The translations under genes and the position numbers were made by a program. The notes beneath the pieces were generated by a model, which saw only the letters and a program-made list of their open reading frames with translations, was not told the DNA's origin and made no database searches. A stretch of DNA of 64,000 bases from Bradyrhizobium sp. dw_411. GTDB lineage: Bacteria > Pseudomonadota > Alphaproteobacteria > Rhizobiales > Xanthobacteraceae. Where the stretch lies: contig NZ_JAAVUY010000021.1 in assembly GCF_018449695.1 (NCBI RefSeq), forward strand, positions 62,001 to 126,000, written 5' to 3'. Position 1 is the first letter of the stretch, and every line of letters begins with the position of its first letter. Shown here one piece after another: positions 16,116-30,347 of the stretch.

Positions 16116-19100
16116 GTGAAAATAATTGCGGGTTCGGCCGTTCGCAGCATCATTTCGTTGCGCGCCATTCGATTGTCATTGCTGGCCGGGACGGCCTTGG
16201 CCAGCGCCTCACTACCGCTGCCGCTTCCATTTGTCGGCGCCGCCGTGGTGTTGTCCACGCTCGCCATTTCCGACATCGGCAGTTCGCCAGCCCGCGCGGA
16301 TGGCGGTCGAGGCGGTGATTCGATTCTTCATTTTAACTACGGCCCCCGGTCCGGCGGTGCAGGCGGTACCTACGCCAGTCCCAATGGAGGCTATGGCGCC
16401 AATTCATATGGTGGCGGTGGTGGTGGTGGTGGCGCGGCCGGCGGCGGACTAGGAGGCGGTGGCGGCACGTCTTACAATTCTGCCCCCGGCGCGGGCGGGA
16501 CGGCCTTAAATCCAAATGGAGGCACGAGTTCGGACGGCGGCAACTATCGTTCCGGTGGTGGCGGTGGCTTTGGAGGCTACCATGGCGCCACCGCTGCGAC
16601 GCTCAACAATACCTCGTTGACCGGTCAAGCCGGCGGTAACGGCGGTAACGGCGGTAATTCTACCAACGGCAGATTTGGCGGCGGCGGCGGCGGCGGTGGT
16701 GCTGGCGGCTATGGCGCGGTTGTCACCGGCAACGGAGCAAGCAGCAATGGGCTCGGCTTCTCGGTGATAGGCGGCGCCGGTGGCTATGGCGGCAATGGCG
16801 GCAGCCGCGGCGGCAACGGCGGCAATGGCGGCGACGGCGGCATGGGCGTGCAGTTCAGGGGCGCCGCGGGAACCACCTTCACCAATGGCGGCACGGTCGG
16901 CGGCGGTATCGGCGGCGCAGGCGGCGGCGCAGGCTACTCGGGAATGGGCGGCAACGGCGGGGCCGGCGGCATGGGCGTGCAGTTCAACGCCGCGGCGACC
17001 TTTACCAACAACAACGCCGTTACCGGCGGCAATGGCGGCAACGGCGGTCTCGACAGCGGCGCCGGCGCTCCTGGCGGCGTCGGCGGCGTGGGCGGTGCCG
17101 GTGTGTCGATGCTGGGCGGCGGCACGCTGAACAATTTCGGCACGATTATCGCCGGCAATGGCGGCACGGCTCCCGCCGCAACCAATGGTAACAATGCGGG
17201 CAATGGCGGCGTAGGCGTCGCCGGTTCGAGCCTCGCGATCACCAACAGCGGCACTATTCAAGGCGGCAATGGCGGCCTGTTCACCAATGCCGCTAATCCC
17301 GGGATTGCCGGGATCGGAGGCGTTGCGATCTCCGGCAGCGACCTGACCATCGTCAACAGCGGAACGATCAAGGGCGGGGTTTCCGGTGACGTGGCTCCGG
17401 TGCAAGCCAGCGCCATCAACTTCACCGGCGGCACTAACGTGCTGGAGATGAGGGCCGGCTCGGCCATCACCGGAAATGTGATCGCCTTCAGCGCCGCCGA
17501 TACGTTCAGGCTTGGCGGGACCGGCAATGCCAGTTTCGATGCGTCCTTGATCGGCACTCAATACCAGGGTTTTGGCGCGTTCGAGAAAACCGGCAGCAGC
17601 AACTGGACGCTGACGGGCACGGCCACGCAGGTCAACGCCTGGTCGGTCAATGCCGGCACGCTGAGCGTCAACGGCAATCTCTCGGTCAGCACCATCACCG
17701 TGAACGCCGGCGCCACGCTTGGCGGCAACGGGACCGTCGGCAATACCACGATCAACGGCGGTACGCTGGCGCCGGGCAATTCGATCGGTACGCTCACCGT
17801 GCAGGGCAATCTGCTGCTCACGGCGGCGTCCCGTTATATCGTGGAGGTATCGCCTTCAGGCTCCGACCGCACAAATGTGTTTGGTACGGCAACGCTGGGC
17901 GGCGCGACGGTCACTGCACTGTTCGGCGTCGGCAGCTACGTGTCGAAGCAGTATACGATCGTCAATGCGACCGACGGCGTCGTTGGCAGGTTCAGCTCGC
18001 TGGTGAACACCAACGCTCCGGCGAATTTCACCTCGGCGCTCAGCTACGACGCCAAAAATGCCTATCTCAACCTGACCCTGAATTTCGGGATCCCGTCGGG
18101 GATCGTTGGCAATCAGCAGGCTGTCGGCAATGCGTTGACGAACTTCTTCAACACCACCGGCGGCATACCGATGGTGTTCGCCGCATTGACGCCAGCCGGA
18201 TTGTCGCAAGCCGCGGGCGAGACGGCGACCGGTTCCCAGCAGAGCACCTTCAGCGCGATGAACATGTTCATGGGCTCGATGCTCGATCCCTTTAATCGCG
18301 GCGGCCCGGCACCGGCATCGGGCGGCGGCGTTAACGGCTACGCGCCGGAAGGCGACGCCAGCGCCTATGCTTCCGATGGCCGCAAACGCAGCGGCGCGGA
18401 GCGGGACGCCTACGCGATGTTCGCCAAGGGGCCGGTCGCTCCCTTCGAGCAGCGCTGGAGTGTGTGGGCGTCGGGTTTCGGCGGATCGCAGACCACCGAC
18501 GGCAATGCAACGACCGGGGCCAGTACGTCGACCAGCAGCATCTACGGCACGGCGGTTGGCGCCGACTACCGCATTTCGCCGTTTACGGTTGCGGGTTTCG
18601 CGCTGGCCGGCGGCGGCACCAATTTCAACGTTGCCAATGGCGGTTCCGGGCATTCCGACCTGTTCCAGGCCGGCGCATTTGTTCGCCATGAGATTGGACA
18701 GGCCTATATCTCAGCCGCGCTGGCTTATGGCTGGCAGGATGTCACCACCAATCGCATCGTGACCGTGGCCGGGTTGGATCAGCTTCGGGCGCAGTTCAAC
18801 GCCAATGCGTTCTCCGGGCGCCTTGAAGGCGGTTATCGTTTTGTCGCGCCGTGGGTCGCCGGCATCGGCATCACGCCCTATGCCGCCGGGCAATTCACGA
18901 CGATCGATCTGCCCGCTTATGCAGAGCAGGCCGTCATAGGCACCAACAATTTCGCACTGGCTTACGGCGCCAAAAGCGTCACCGATCCACGCAGCGAACT
19001 CGGCATCCGCACCGACAAGTCCTTTGCAGTCGCGGATGGCGTCCTGACATTGCGCGGCCGTTTCGCCTGGGCGCATGATTACACCGCCGACCGCTCGGTC

Positions 19101-19298
19101 GGTGCGACATTCCAGGCGCTACCGGGCGCGAGCTTCGTCGTGAACGGTGCGGCGCAGGCCTCCGACACCGCGCTCGTCACAGCCGCGCTGGAAAAGAAAT
19201 GGCTCACCGGCTGGTCGGCCGCGGCCACCTTCGAGGGCGAATTCTCGGATGTCACACGCTCCTATGCCGGCAAGGGCGTGGTGCGGTATGCATGGTAA
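16116..19298 (+). CDS. Glycine-rich autotransporter (type Va)
   Basis: A 1060-residue protein. A long signal peptide (1 to about 62, ending SPARA) is typical of autotransporters. Residues about 63-430 are an extreme Gly/Asn/Ala passenger with GGxGGxGG runs, resembling PE_PGRS composition by convergence. Residues about 490-570 are an autotransporter beta-strand repeat (WTLTGT...LSVNGNLS...LAPGNSIGTLTVQGNL). The last 280 or so residues form the beta-barrel, ending in Trp (GKGVVRYAW). It is predicted to display the Gly-rich region on the outer membrane surface. The start is a GTG with AGGCGG upstream; no better start is present. Confidence 0.88.
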   Translation: MKIIAGSAVRSIISLRAIRLSLLAGTALASASLPLPLPFVGAAVVLSTLAISDIGSSPARADGGRGGDSILHFNYGPRSGGAGGTYASPNGGYGANSYGGGGGGGGAAGGGLGGGGGTSYNSAPGAGGTALNPNGGTSSDGGNYRSGGGGGFGGYHGATAATLNNTSLTGQAGGNGGNGGNSTNGRFGGGGGGGGAGGYGAVVTGNGASSNGLGFSVIGGAGGYGGNGGSRGGNGGNGGDGGMGVQFRGAAGTTFTNGGTVGGGIGGAGGGAGYSGMGGNGGAGGMGVQFNAAATFTNNNAVTGGNGGNGGLDSGAGAPGGVGGVGGAGVSMLGGGTLNNFGTIIAGNGGTAPAATNGNNAGNGGVGVAGSSLAITNSGTIQGGNGGLFTNAANPGIAGIGGVAISGSDLTIVNSGTIKGGVSGDVAPVQASAINFTGGTNVLEMRAGSAITGNVIAFSAADTFRLGGTGNASFDASLIGTQYQGFGAFEKTGSSNWTLTGTATQVNAWSVNAGTLSVNGNLSVSTITVNAGATLGGNGTVGNTTINGGTLAPGNSIGTLTVQGNLLLTAASRYIVEVSPSGSDRTNVFGTATLGGATVTALFGVGSYVSKQYTIVNATDGVVGRFSSLVNTNAPANFTSALSYDAKNAYLNLTLNFGIPSGIVGNQQAVGNALTNFFNTTGGIPMVFAALTPAGLSQAAGETATGSQQSTFSAMNMFMGSMLDPFNRGGPAPASGGGVNGYAPEGDASAYASDGRKRSGAERDAYAMFAKGPVAPFEQRWSVWASGFGGSQTTDGNATTGASTSTSSIYGTAVGADYRISPFTVAGFALAGGGTNFNVANGGSGHSDLFQAGAFVRHEIGQAYISAALAYGWQDVTTNRIVTVAGLDQLRAQFNANAFSGRLEGGYRFVAPWVAGIGITPYAAGQFTTIDLPAYAEQAVIGTNNFALAYGAKSVTDPRSELGIRTDKSFAVADGVLTLRGRFAWAHDYTADRSVGATFQALPGASFVVNGAAQASDTALVTAALEKKWLTGWSAAATFEGEFSDVTRSYAGKGVVRYAW
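16411..16437 (+). repeat. GGT/GGC trinucleotide run in the passenger region
   Basis: A run of GGT and GGC codons giving eight consecutive glycines. A second unit, GGCGGTAAC repeated about three times near 16632-16658, encodes Gly-Gly-Asn. Both are in frame, so slippage would change passenger length without ending the protein. Confidence 0.5.
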
Positions 19299-19331
19299 AC
19301 CGTTCCGCCCCATGGTTCGGCCTTGCCCGGC

Positions 19332-19378
19332 GTGTTAAGCTTTCCGCTTAACGCTGTCTCAATCGGCAATAATTATTG
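19332..19378. promoter_or_regulatory. Two inverted repeats ahead of glmS
   Basis: GTTAAGC-N5-GCTTAAC (about 19334-19352) may end the autotransporter transcript. CAATAATTATTG (about 19367-19378) is a perfect 12-bp palindrome, 70 nt before the glmS start, and could be an operator. No regulator can be named. Confidence 0.35.
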
Positions 19379-19448
19379 AGTATATGAGCGTCGGCAATTC
19401 TCGTTAAGAGATGCTGGCGATTCTCGCCGATTTTCAGGATATCTGCGC

Positions 19449-21275
19449 ATGTGCGGCATTGTGGGCATTCTCGGACGCGCTCCGGTCGCGGATCAGATCG
19501 TGGATTCGCTCAAGCGGCTGGAATATCGCGGTTACGATTCCGCCGGGGTCGCCACGTTGGAAGGCGATCAAATTGTGCGCCGCCGCGCCGAGGGCAAGCT
19601 GCGCAATCTTGAATCGCGACTGAAAGCCGAACCGCTCGGCGGGCTCGCCGGTATCGGACATACCCGCTGGGCCACCCACGGTAAGCCGACCGAGAACAAT
19701 GCGCACCCGCATGCGACCGAGCATGTCGCGGTGGTTCACAACGGCATCATCGAAAATTTCCGCGAGCTGCGGCAAATGCTGGAAGCGCAGGGTGCCAAAT
19801 TCACCAGCGAGACCGACACCGAAACCGTGGCGCATCTGGTCACGTCCTATCTGCTCAAAGGGATGTCGCCGCAGGAAGCGGTGAAGGCGTCGCTCCCCCA
19901 GTTGCGCGGCGCGTTTGCGTTGGCGTTCCTGTTCAAGGGCCATGGCGACCTGATGATCGGCGCCCGCAAGGGTTCGCCGCTGGCGATCGGTCATGGCGAC
20001 GGCGAGATGTATCTCGGCTCGGACGCGATCGCGCTGGCGCCCTTTACCGACACGATCAGCTATCTCGAGGATGGCGACTGGGTGGTTCTGACCCGCGAAG
20101 TCGGCGTGATCTATGACGAGCAGGGCTCGGTGGTAAATCGCGACGTGCTGAAATCCGGCGCGTCTTCGTTTTTGGTCGACAAGGCCAATTACCGCCACTT
20201 CATGGCCAAGGAAATTCACGAGCAGCCGGAGGTCGTCGGTCACACGCTGGCGCGTTATGTCGACATGGCGACCGAACGCGTCGCGTTGCCGCTCAAGCTG
20301 CCGTTCGACTTCAAGGATATTCAGCGGATTTCGATCACGGCCTGCGGTACCGCAAGTTATGCTGGCTCCATCGCCAAATACTGGATCGAACGGTTGGGCC
20401 GTGTGCCGGTGGAACTCGATGTCGCCTCGGAATTCCGTTATCGTGAGGCGCCGTTGCGCAAGGGCGATCTGGCGATCGTCATTTCGCAATCCGGCGAAAC
20501 CGCCGATACGCTGGCCGCGCTGCGCTATGCGAAGTCGCAAGGCTTGCACACGCTTTCCGTTGTCAACGTGCCGACCTCGACCATCGCGCGCGAAAGCGAA
20601 ACGGTGATGCCGACGCTGGCGGGCCCGGAAATCGGTGTCGCCTCGACCAAGGCTTTTACCTGCCAGTTGATGGTGCTGGCGGCGATTGCGATTGCGGCGG
20701 GCAAGGCGAGGGGTGAATTGTCCGAGGCCGACGAGACCAAGCTCGTGCACGGCCTCGTGGAAATTCCGCGGCTGATGGCGGCAGCCCTTACCATTGAACC
20801 GCAGATCGAAAAGCTCGCGCGCGATATCGCAAAATCCCAGGACGTGCTCTATCTCGGCCGCGGCACCAGCTATCCGCTGGCGCTGGAAGGCGCGCTGAAG
20901 TTGAAGGAAATTTCCTACATCCACGCCGAAGGCTATGCCGCCGGCGAACTCAAGCACGGGCCGATCGCGCTGATCGACGAGAACATGCCGGTCGTGGTGA
21001 TCGCGCCGTTCGACCGGGTGTTCGAGAAAACCGTCTCCAACATGCAGGAAGTCGCCGCCCGCGGCGGTAAAATCATTCTCATGACCGATGCCAAGGGCGC
21101 CGCGGAAGCCACCATCCAGTCGCTGGTGACGATCGTGCTGCCCGACATGGCTGCGACCTTTACGCCGATGGTCTATGCCATCCCCGTGCAACTATTGGCC
21201 TATCATACCGCCGTGATTATGGGCACCGACGTCGACCAGCCGCGAAATCTCGCAAAATCGGTGACGGTGGAATAA
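19449..21275 (+). CDS. glmS: Glutamine--fructose-6-phosphate aminotransferase
   Basis: A 608-residue enzyme making glucosamine-6-phosphate from fructose-6-phosphate and glutamine, the first committed step to UDP-GlcNAc. The N-terminal glutaminase domain starts at the catalytic Cys2 (MCGIVGILG) with RLEYRGYDSAG. Two SIS sugar-isomerase domains follow; typical motifs are TACGTASYAG, SQSGETADTLAAL and GRGTSYPLALEGALKLKE. The C-terminus is the conserved PRNLAKSVTVE. With glmU it brackets the autotransporter gene. Confidence 0.97.
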   Translation: MCGIVGILGRAPVADQIVDSLKRLEYRGYDSAGVATLEGDQIVRRRAEGKLRNLESRLKAEPLGGLAGIGHTRWATHGKPTENNAHPHATEHVAVVHNGIIENFRELRQMLEAQGAKFTSETDTETVAHLVTSYLLKGMSPQEAVKASLPQLRGAFALAFLFKGHGDLMIGARKGSPLAIGHGDGEMYLGSDAIALAPFTDTISYLEDGDWVVLTREVGVIYDEQGSVVNRDVLKSGASSFLVDKANYRHFMAKEIHEQPEVVGHTLARYVDMATERVALPLKLPFDFKDIQRISITACGTASYAGSIAKYWIERLGRVPVELDVASEFRYREAPLRKGDLAIVISQSGETADTLAALRYAKSQGLHTLSVVNVPTSTIARESETVMPTLAGPEIGVASTKAFTCQLMVLAAIAIAAGKARGELSEADETKLVHGLVEIPRLMAAALTIEPQIEKLARDIAKSQDVLYLGRGTSYPLALEGALKLKEISYIHAEGYAAGELKHGPIALIDENMPVVVIAPFDRVFEKTVSNMQEVAARGGKIILMTDAKGAAEATIQSLVTIVLPDMAATFTPMVYAIPVQLLAYHTAVIMGTDVDQPRNLAKSVTVE

Positions 21276-21395
21276 CCGATCCATAACCGCTGCCCAACCG
21301 TTCCCTTGGCATCAGCCGGGTAGGGCCTTCAAAAGTCTGCTAGGATGGCTTAGCTGGTATGATGTACCGGCCGCTCCCGCCGACCTGGAACCCTG

Positions 21396-22157
21396 ATGAA
21401 CCGCGACGATCTGCCCCCGACCGAACTGCCGCCGGACGTACCGCGCGGTTTCATGGCCCGATTCCGGAATTATTTCCTCACCGGCCTGATCGTGGCCGGT
21501 CCGATTGCCATCACCTTTTACCTGACCTGGTGGTTCGTGACCTGGGTCGATGGCCTGGTGCGGCCGTTTGTGCCCATCGCCTACCGGCCGGAAACCTATC
21601 TGCCGTTCGGCTTGCCCGGCTCGGGGCTCATCGTCGCCGTGATCGCGCTGACGCTATTGGGCTTCCTGACCGCCAATCTGATCGGACGCACGCTGGTCGA
21701 TCTCGGCGAAAAGCTGCTGGGGCGGATGCCGGTGGTGCGCGCGATCTATCGCGGCCTCAAGCAGGTATTCGAGACGCTGTTCTCGGGTTCGGGCTCGAGC
21801 TTTCGCCGCGTCGGGCTGGTCGAATTTCCCTCGCCAGGCATGTGGTCGATCGTGCTGATCTCGCAATCGCCGAGCGTGGAGATCGCCAACAATCTTCCCG
21901 GCCAGGAAGAGCACATTTCGGTGTTCCTGCCATGCGCGCCGAACCCGACCACGGGTTTCTTTTTCTATGTGCCCAAGAGCAAGATCATCGAAATCGAAAT
22001 GAGCGCCGAAGACGCCGCGACCCTGATCATGTCCGCCGGCGTGGTGCAGCCCGGCTCCGACCCGCAGAAAAAAGTCGCCGCGCTGGCCGGAATGGCCAAC
22101 GCCGCGCGGGTGGCGAACGCATCCCCGCTGCAGCCGGCACCGGCGAAGGTGGATTGA
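21396..22157 (+). CDS. DUF502 family membrane protein
   Basis: A 253-residue protein with two membrane helices (about 28-50 and 72-95) and the DUF502 core: GPIAITFYLTWW, GKTxLG-like DLGEKLLGRMPVVRAIYRGLKQV and SPGMWSIVLI, then a soluble C-terminal domain (CAPNPTTGFFFYVPKSKIIEIEMSAEDA). Function in bacteria is not established. It follows glmS by 120 nt on the same strand and may share a transcript. Confidence 0.85.
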   Translation: MNRDDLPPTELPPDVPRGFMARFRNYFLTGLIVAGPIAITFYLTWWFVTWVDGLVRPFVPIAYRPETYLPFGLPGSGLIVAVIALTLLGFLTANLIGRTLVDLGEKLLGRMPVVRAIYRGLKQVFETLFSGSGSSFRRVGLVEFPSPGMWSIVLISQSPSVEIANNLPGQEEHISVFLPCAPNPTTGFFFYVPKSKIIEIEMSAEDAATLIMSAGVVQPGSDPQKKVAALAGMANAARVANASPLQPAPAKVD

Positions 22158-22183
22158 GGGGCGTGGATATGCCCAGTCCTCCT

Positions 22184-22276
22184 CGTCATTGCGAGGAGCG
22201 AAGAGCGACGAAGCAATCCATCTCACGGCGGAAAGAAAGAATGGATTGCTTCGTCGCTTCGCTTCTCGCAATGACG
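22184..22276. repeat. REP-like palindromic element, copy 1
   Basis: An inverted repeat of the type CGTCATTGCGAGGAGCG ... CGCAATGACG with inner arms GAAGCAATCCAT and ATGGATTGCTTCGTC. It lies in the gap between DUF502 and recG, which are convergent. It shares arms with copies at 28413 and 40235. Confidence 0.8.
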
Positions 22277-22287
22277 TTGAGAGAGTT

Positions 22288-24396
<2,109 letters not shown>

Positions 24397-24421
24397 CACA
24401 ACTTTCTCGTTGCATACAATC

Positions 24422-24495
24422 CGTCATGCGCGGACGTGATCCGCGCATCCATCTTCAAAAGACGATGGATTGCCGGGTCAAGCCCGGCAATGACG
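24422..24495. repeat. REP-like palindromic element, variant
   Basis: CGTCATGCGCGGACGTGAT ... GGCAATGACG with a central ATCCATC / GATGGAT pairing. It is a diverged relative of the other three elements, in the recG-sdhE divergent gap, where it may lie between the two promoters. Confidence 0.6.
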
Positions 24496-24604
24496 AGACA
24501 GTTGATAATTCACGGGACATTAGGGCTGACATTCGTCGATCCTGAGGCTATATCAACCCGCCCGGCACGTCCGGGCTTTTGGCGTTCGAAATTGGAATTG
24601 GAAC

Positions 24605-24891
24605 ATGACGGGATCGACACGATCGAGCGGCGGCCTCGATGACCGCCGCAAGCGGCTGCTATTTCGCTGCTGGCACCGTGGCACCCGCGAAATGGATCTT
24701 ATTCTCGGCCGGTTTGCCGATGCCGAAATCGCCGATCTCACCAACGAGGAACTGGGTCTGCTGGAGCAGTTGATTGAGGTGCCTGAGCCTGATCTCTACG
24801 CCGCGCTGACCGGGAATGTGCCGTTGGCGCCGGAATATGCCAGCGCGCTGTTCGACCGGATCAAGGCGTTTCGTCCGACGGATTACGGCGC

Positions 24892-24895
<4 letters not shown>
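24605..24895 (+). CDS. sdhE: FAD assembly factor SdhE
   Basis: A 96-residue protein of the SdhE/YgfY family, which promotes covalent flavinylation of succinate dehydrogenase subunit A. The signature RGTREMD and the helical segment LTNEELGLLEQLIEVPEPDLYAALTG are present. It overlaps mfd by 4 nt (ATGA), so the two are translationally coupled, an arrangement seen in other alphaproteobacteria. Confidence 0.93.
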
Positions 24896-28410
<3,515 letters not shown>

Positions 28411-28412
28411 TT

Positions 28413-28494
28413 CGTCATTGCGAGCGAAGCGAAGCAATCCATCAAGCAGCAAGTAAGGATGGATTGTTTCGTCGCTTTGCTCCTCGCAATGACG
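28413..28494. repeat. REP-like palindromic element, copy 2
   Basis: CGTCATTGCGAGCGAAGCG ... CTCCTCGCAATGACG with inner GCAATCCATC / GGATTG arms. It begins 2 nt after the mfd stop codon. Confidence 0.8.
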
Positions 28495-28505
28495 GAGATG
28501 AACGC

Positions 28506-28541
28506 AAGACAGCCGCCTGCATCACTGCCGACGGCTGTCTT
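28506..28541. terminator. Hairpin between convergent mfd and PRC-barrel genes
   Basis: Ten-bp arms AAGACAGCCG and CGGCTGTCTT with a 16-nt loop; TTCAATTAATC follows on the plus strand. It could stop transcription from either side, though the T-tract is weak. Confidence 0.5.
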
Positions 28542-28562
28542 TCAATTAATCAAACGCATCGA

Positions 28563-28958
28563 TTACTTCGGATATTTGAACTCCGGCGCCGCCTTCAGCG
28601 CGTCCTTGGTGGTGTTCATCGATGCCAGCCACTTGTCGTTCTTGGTGTCGTAGCGAACGTTGACCGATGACGGCGAGACCGCGACATAGTGTTCGCCCAT
28701 GCCGAGGAATCCGCCGACCGACAGGATTAGCGCGTCAACCTGATGATTTTTGATCGCGAGGTCGGTGATCTCGCCGATCGATTCATCCTTCTGATTGTAA
28801 ACGTTCAGGCCTTTAAGCTTCGAGCTGAACATCTCGTCCTTCGACACCGTCGAGAACTTGGCATCGGCGGGCGCGGTGCCAACCGTCTTGGAGTCCTGTG
28901 CGAATGCCGGGCTCGCCAGCAAGGCGAGAGAAGCAGCAACCAGTACGATTTTCTTCAT
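28563..28958 (-). CDS. Periplasmic PRC-barrel domain protein
   Basis: A 131-residue exported protein with a clear signal peptide (ends SPAFA) and a GGAGG site 8 nt before the ATG. The PRC-barrel core is SSKLKGLNVYNQKDESIGEITDLAIKNHQVDALILSVGGFLGMGEHYVAVS. Exported PRC-barrel proteins are common in rhizobia, often stress-induced, with no defined biochemical role. Confidence 0.85.
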   Translation of the reverse strand: MKKIVLVAASLALLASPAFAQDSKTVGTAPADAKFSTVSKDEMFSSKLKGLNVYNQKDESIGEITDLAIKNHQVDALILSVGGFLGMGEHYVAVSPSSVNVRYDTKNDKWLASMNTTKDALKAAPEFKYPK

Positions 28959-29035
28959 GAAGATTCCTCCAGTGCAGATTGTGGACCTACAACGAGAGGT
29001 GCGAACGAATGTTCCGAAATTTAATTTTGGAACGA

Positions 29036-30268
29036 TCAGGACGCGGCGCGGCGGGCTTCTTCGTGAAGCCGCGCCAGCAGGGATTGCGCCGTGTCGGATG
29101 GCAACATGGTCGCGAGCGTGACGGACGGTTCCGACCGCGTGTCGCGCTTGCCATGTGTGGTGTGGCGCATCACGCTGGAAAGCCGCCGAGCGATCATATG
29201 GGCCGTGCGCAAATCGGTTTCAGCGAACGCCACGATAACAGAACCATCCGGCTGAACCGCGCCGAAATCCATTTGCCGCATCAGGCGGCTGATAATTCGC
29301 GCGCCATCGATCTGCGCGCGCGGATAGGCCGGGTCGAACACGAAGCGCGCCACCGACAAGCCGCCGCCGCGCTGCAATGTATGATAGACCGATGTCGCGA
29401 GGTCGCGGCTGAACGCCGTTGACGTCAGCAGGCCGGTTTGCGGATCGAGCAATCCACCGGCATCGATCGAACGTAATGTGCGGCTCAGATGCGCTTCCAA
29501 CGCGTGCTGACGGATCAGCGGCAGCGCATTGGTAGCCACATGGACGGGCTCACCGCCGATGATTTCAAGGTTGGCCAGATCGTAGGCGGGTGCCAGTTCA
29601 TTCGACGTCAGCACCACCGGCAGGTTACGAAAGCGCGAATCCTCGGCCAGCACTGTCAGGAAAGCATCGACCACGCGGGCACTAAAACCTTCGCCGAGCA
29701 CGATACCATCGACGTCGCGCGTGTTGAGGTGCTTTGCCGCGGCTTCGATGCTGAGCGCACCAACGACGCCCATCCGCTCGCCGAGCGCGACGGACAGTGC
29801 CGGGTAGGCCGCGCCACGGCCGATCAATAAAACGGTCGCGTCACGCACGAGATCGATCTCGGCCAAAGGCGGCCGCGAGGCCGGTTCGTCATCAAGCCGG
29901 CGCATCACCGTGGCGTGCAATGTGCGGATCCGCAGCGCCGCGCGCAGACGCGCAGCCAGCCGATCGGGACGGCCTTTGGTTTGCGCGAATGGAATGACGT
30001 TTTCGGGCAGCGATGTCGCGGGATCGACCGCGATCAGCGGCAGATAAGGCTGCAGCGCCGCGACTTGTTTCGCCAGGGCAACAAAGCCGGATTGTACGGC
30101 TTCGGACATCTCGGTCAGCACCGCCGCTGGCTGCAACTGCGCGACCGCACGGGAAGCGTCGGCCCAATTGGTCTCGATGACCGGAAATATCTTCGCTTCG
30201 TCGAGCGATGCCGCGAATGACGGCCGGCCGGCGGTCGATACGGCGAGGATCGGGCCTTGCTGAGACAT
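29036..30268 (-). CDS. Degenerate GGDEF-domain protein
   Basis: A 410-residue cytosolic protein. Two receiver-like segments (about 1-115 and 135-260) precede a diguanylate-cyclase-like domain (about 275-400) that opens with DPQTGLLTSTAFSRDLA, the usual DxLTGLxNRxxF entry. The active-site strand reads DGSVIVAFAETD where GGDEF is expected, and the metal-binding Asp region is also altered. Cyclase activity is therefore unlikely; a structural or c-di-GMP-independent regulatory role is inferred. Confidence 0.7.
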   Translation of the reverse strand: MSQQGPILAVSTAGRPSFAASLDEAKIFPVIETNWADASRAVAQLQPAAVLTEMSEAVQSGFVALAKQVAALQPYLPLIAVDPATSLPENVIPFAQTKGRPDRLAARLRAALRIRTLHATVMRRLDDEPASRPPLAEIDLVRDATVLLIGRGAAYPALSVALGERMGVVGALSIEAAAKHLNTRDVDGIVLGEGFSARVVDAFLTVLAEDSRFRNLPVVLTSNELAPAYDLANLEIIGGEPVHVATNALPLIRQHALEAHLSRTLRSIDAGGLLDPQTGLLTSTAFSRDLATSVYHTLQRGGGLSVARFVFDPAYPRAQIDGARIISRLMRQMDFGAVQPDGSVIVAFAETDLRTAHMIARRLSSVMRHTTHGKRDTRSEPSVTLATMLPSDTAQSLLARLHEEARRAAS

Positions 30269-30347
30269 GTAAAACTCGGATCAACGCGGAGCCGTGATCC
30301 TAGTTTGGCGGTCTTAATGCCGCGTCAACGAAGTGGTTTGATTTCGA

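Noticed and set aside
16350..17250. Repeat-rich DNA resembling an array
   Set aside because: The repeats are Gly-codon runs in one long open frame without regular spacers, so this is not a CRISPR array.
19434..21191. 585-codon open frame antisense to glmS
   Set aside because: It mirrors the codon structure of a clear glmS gene; its product is rich in His/Arg/Gln with no fold signature, typical of GC-rich antisense frames.
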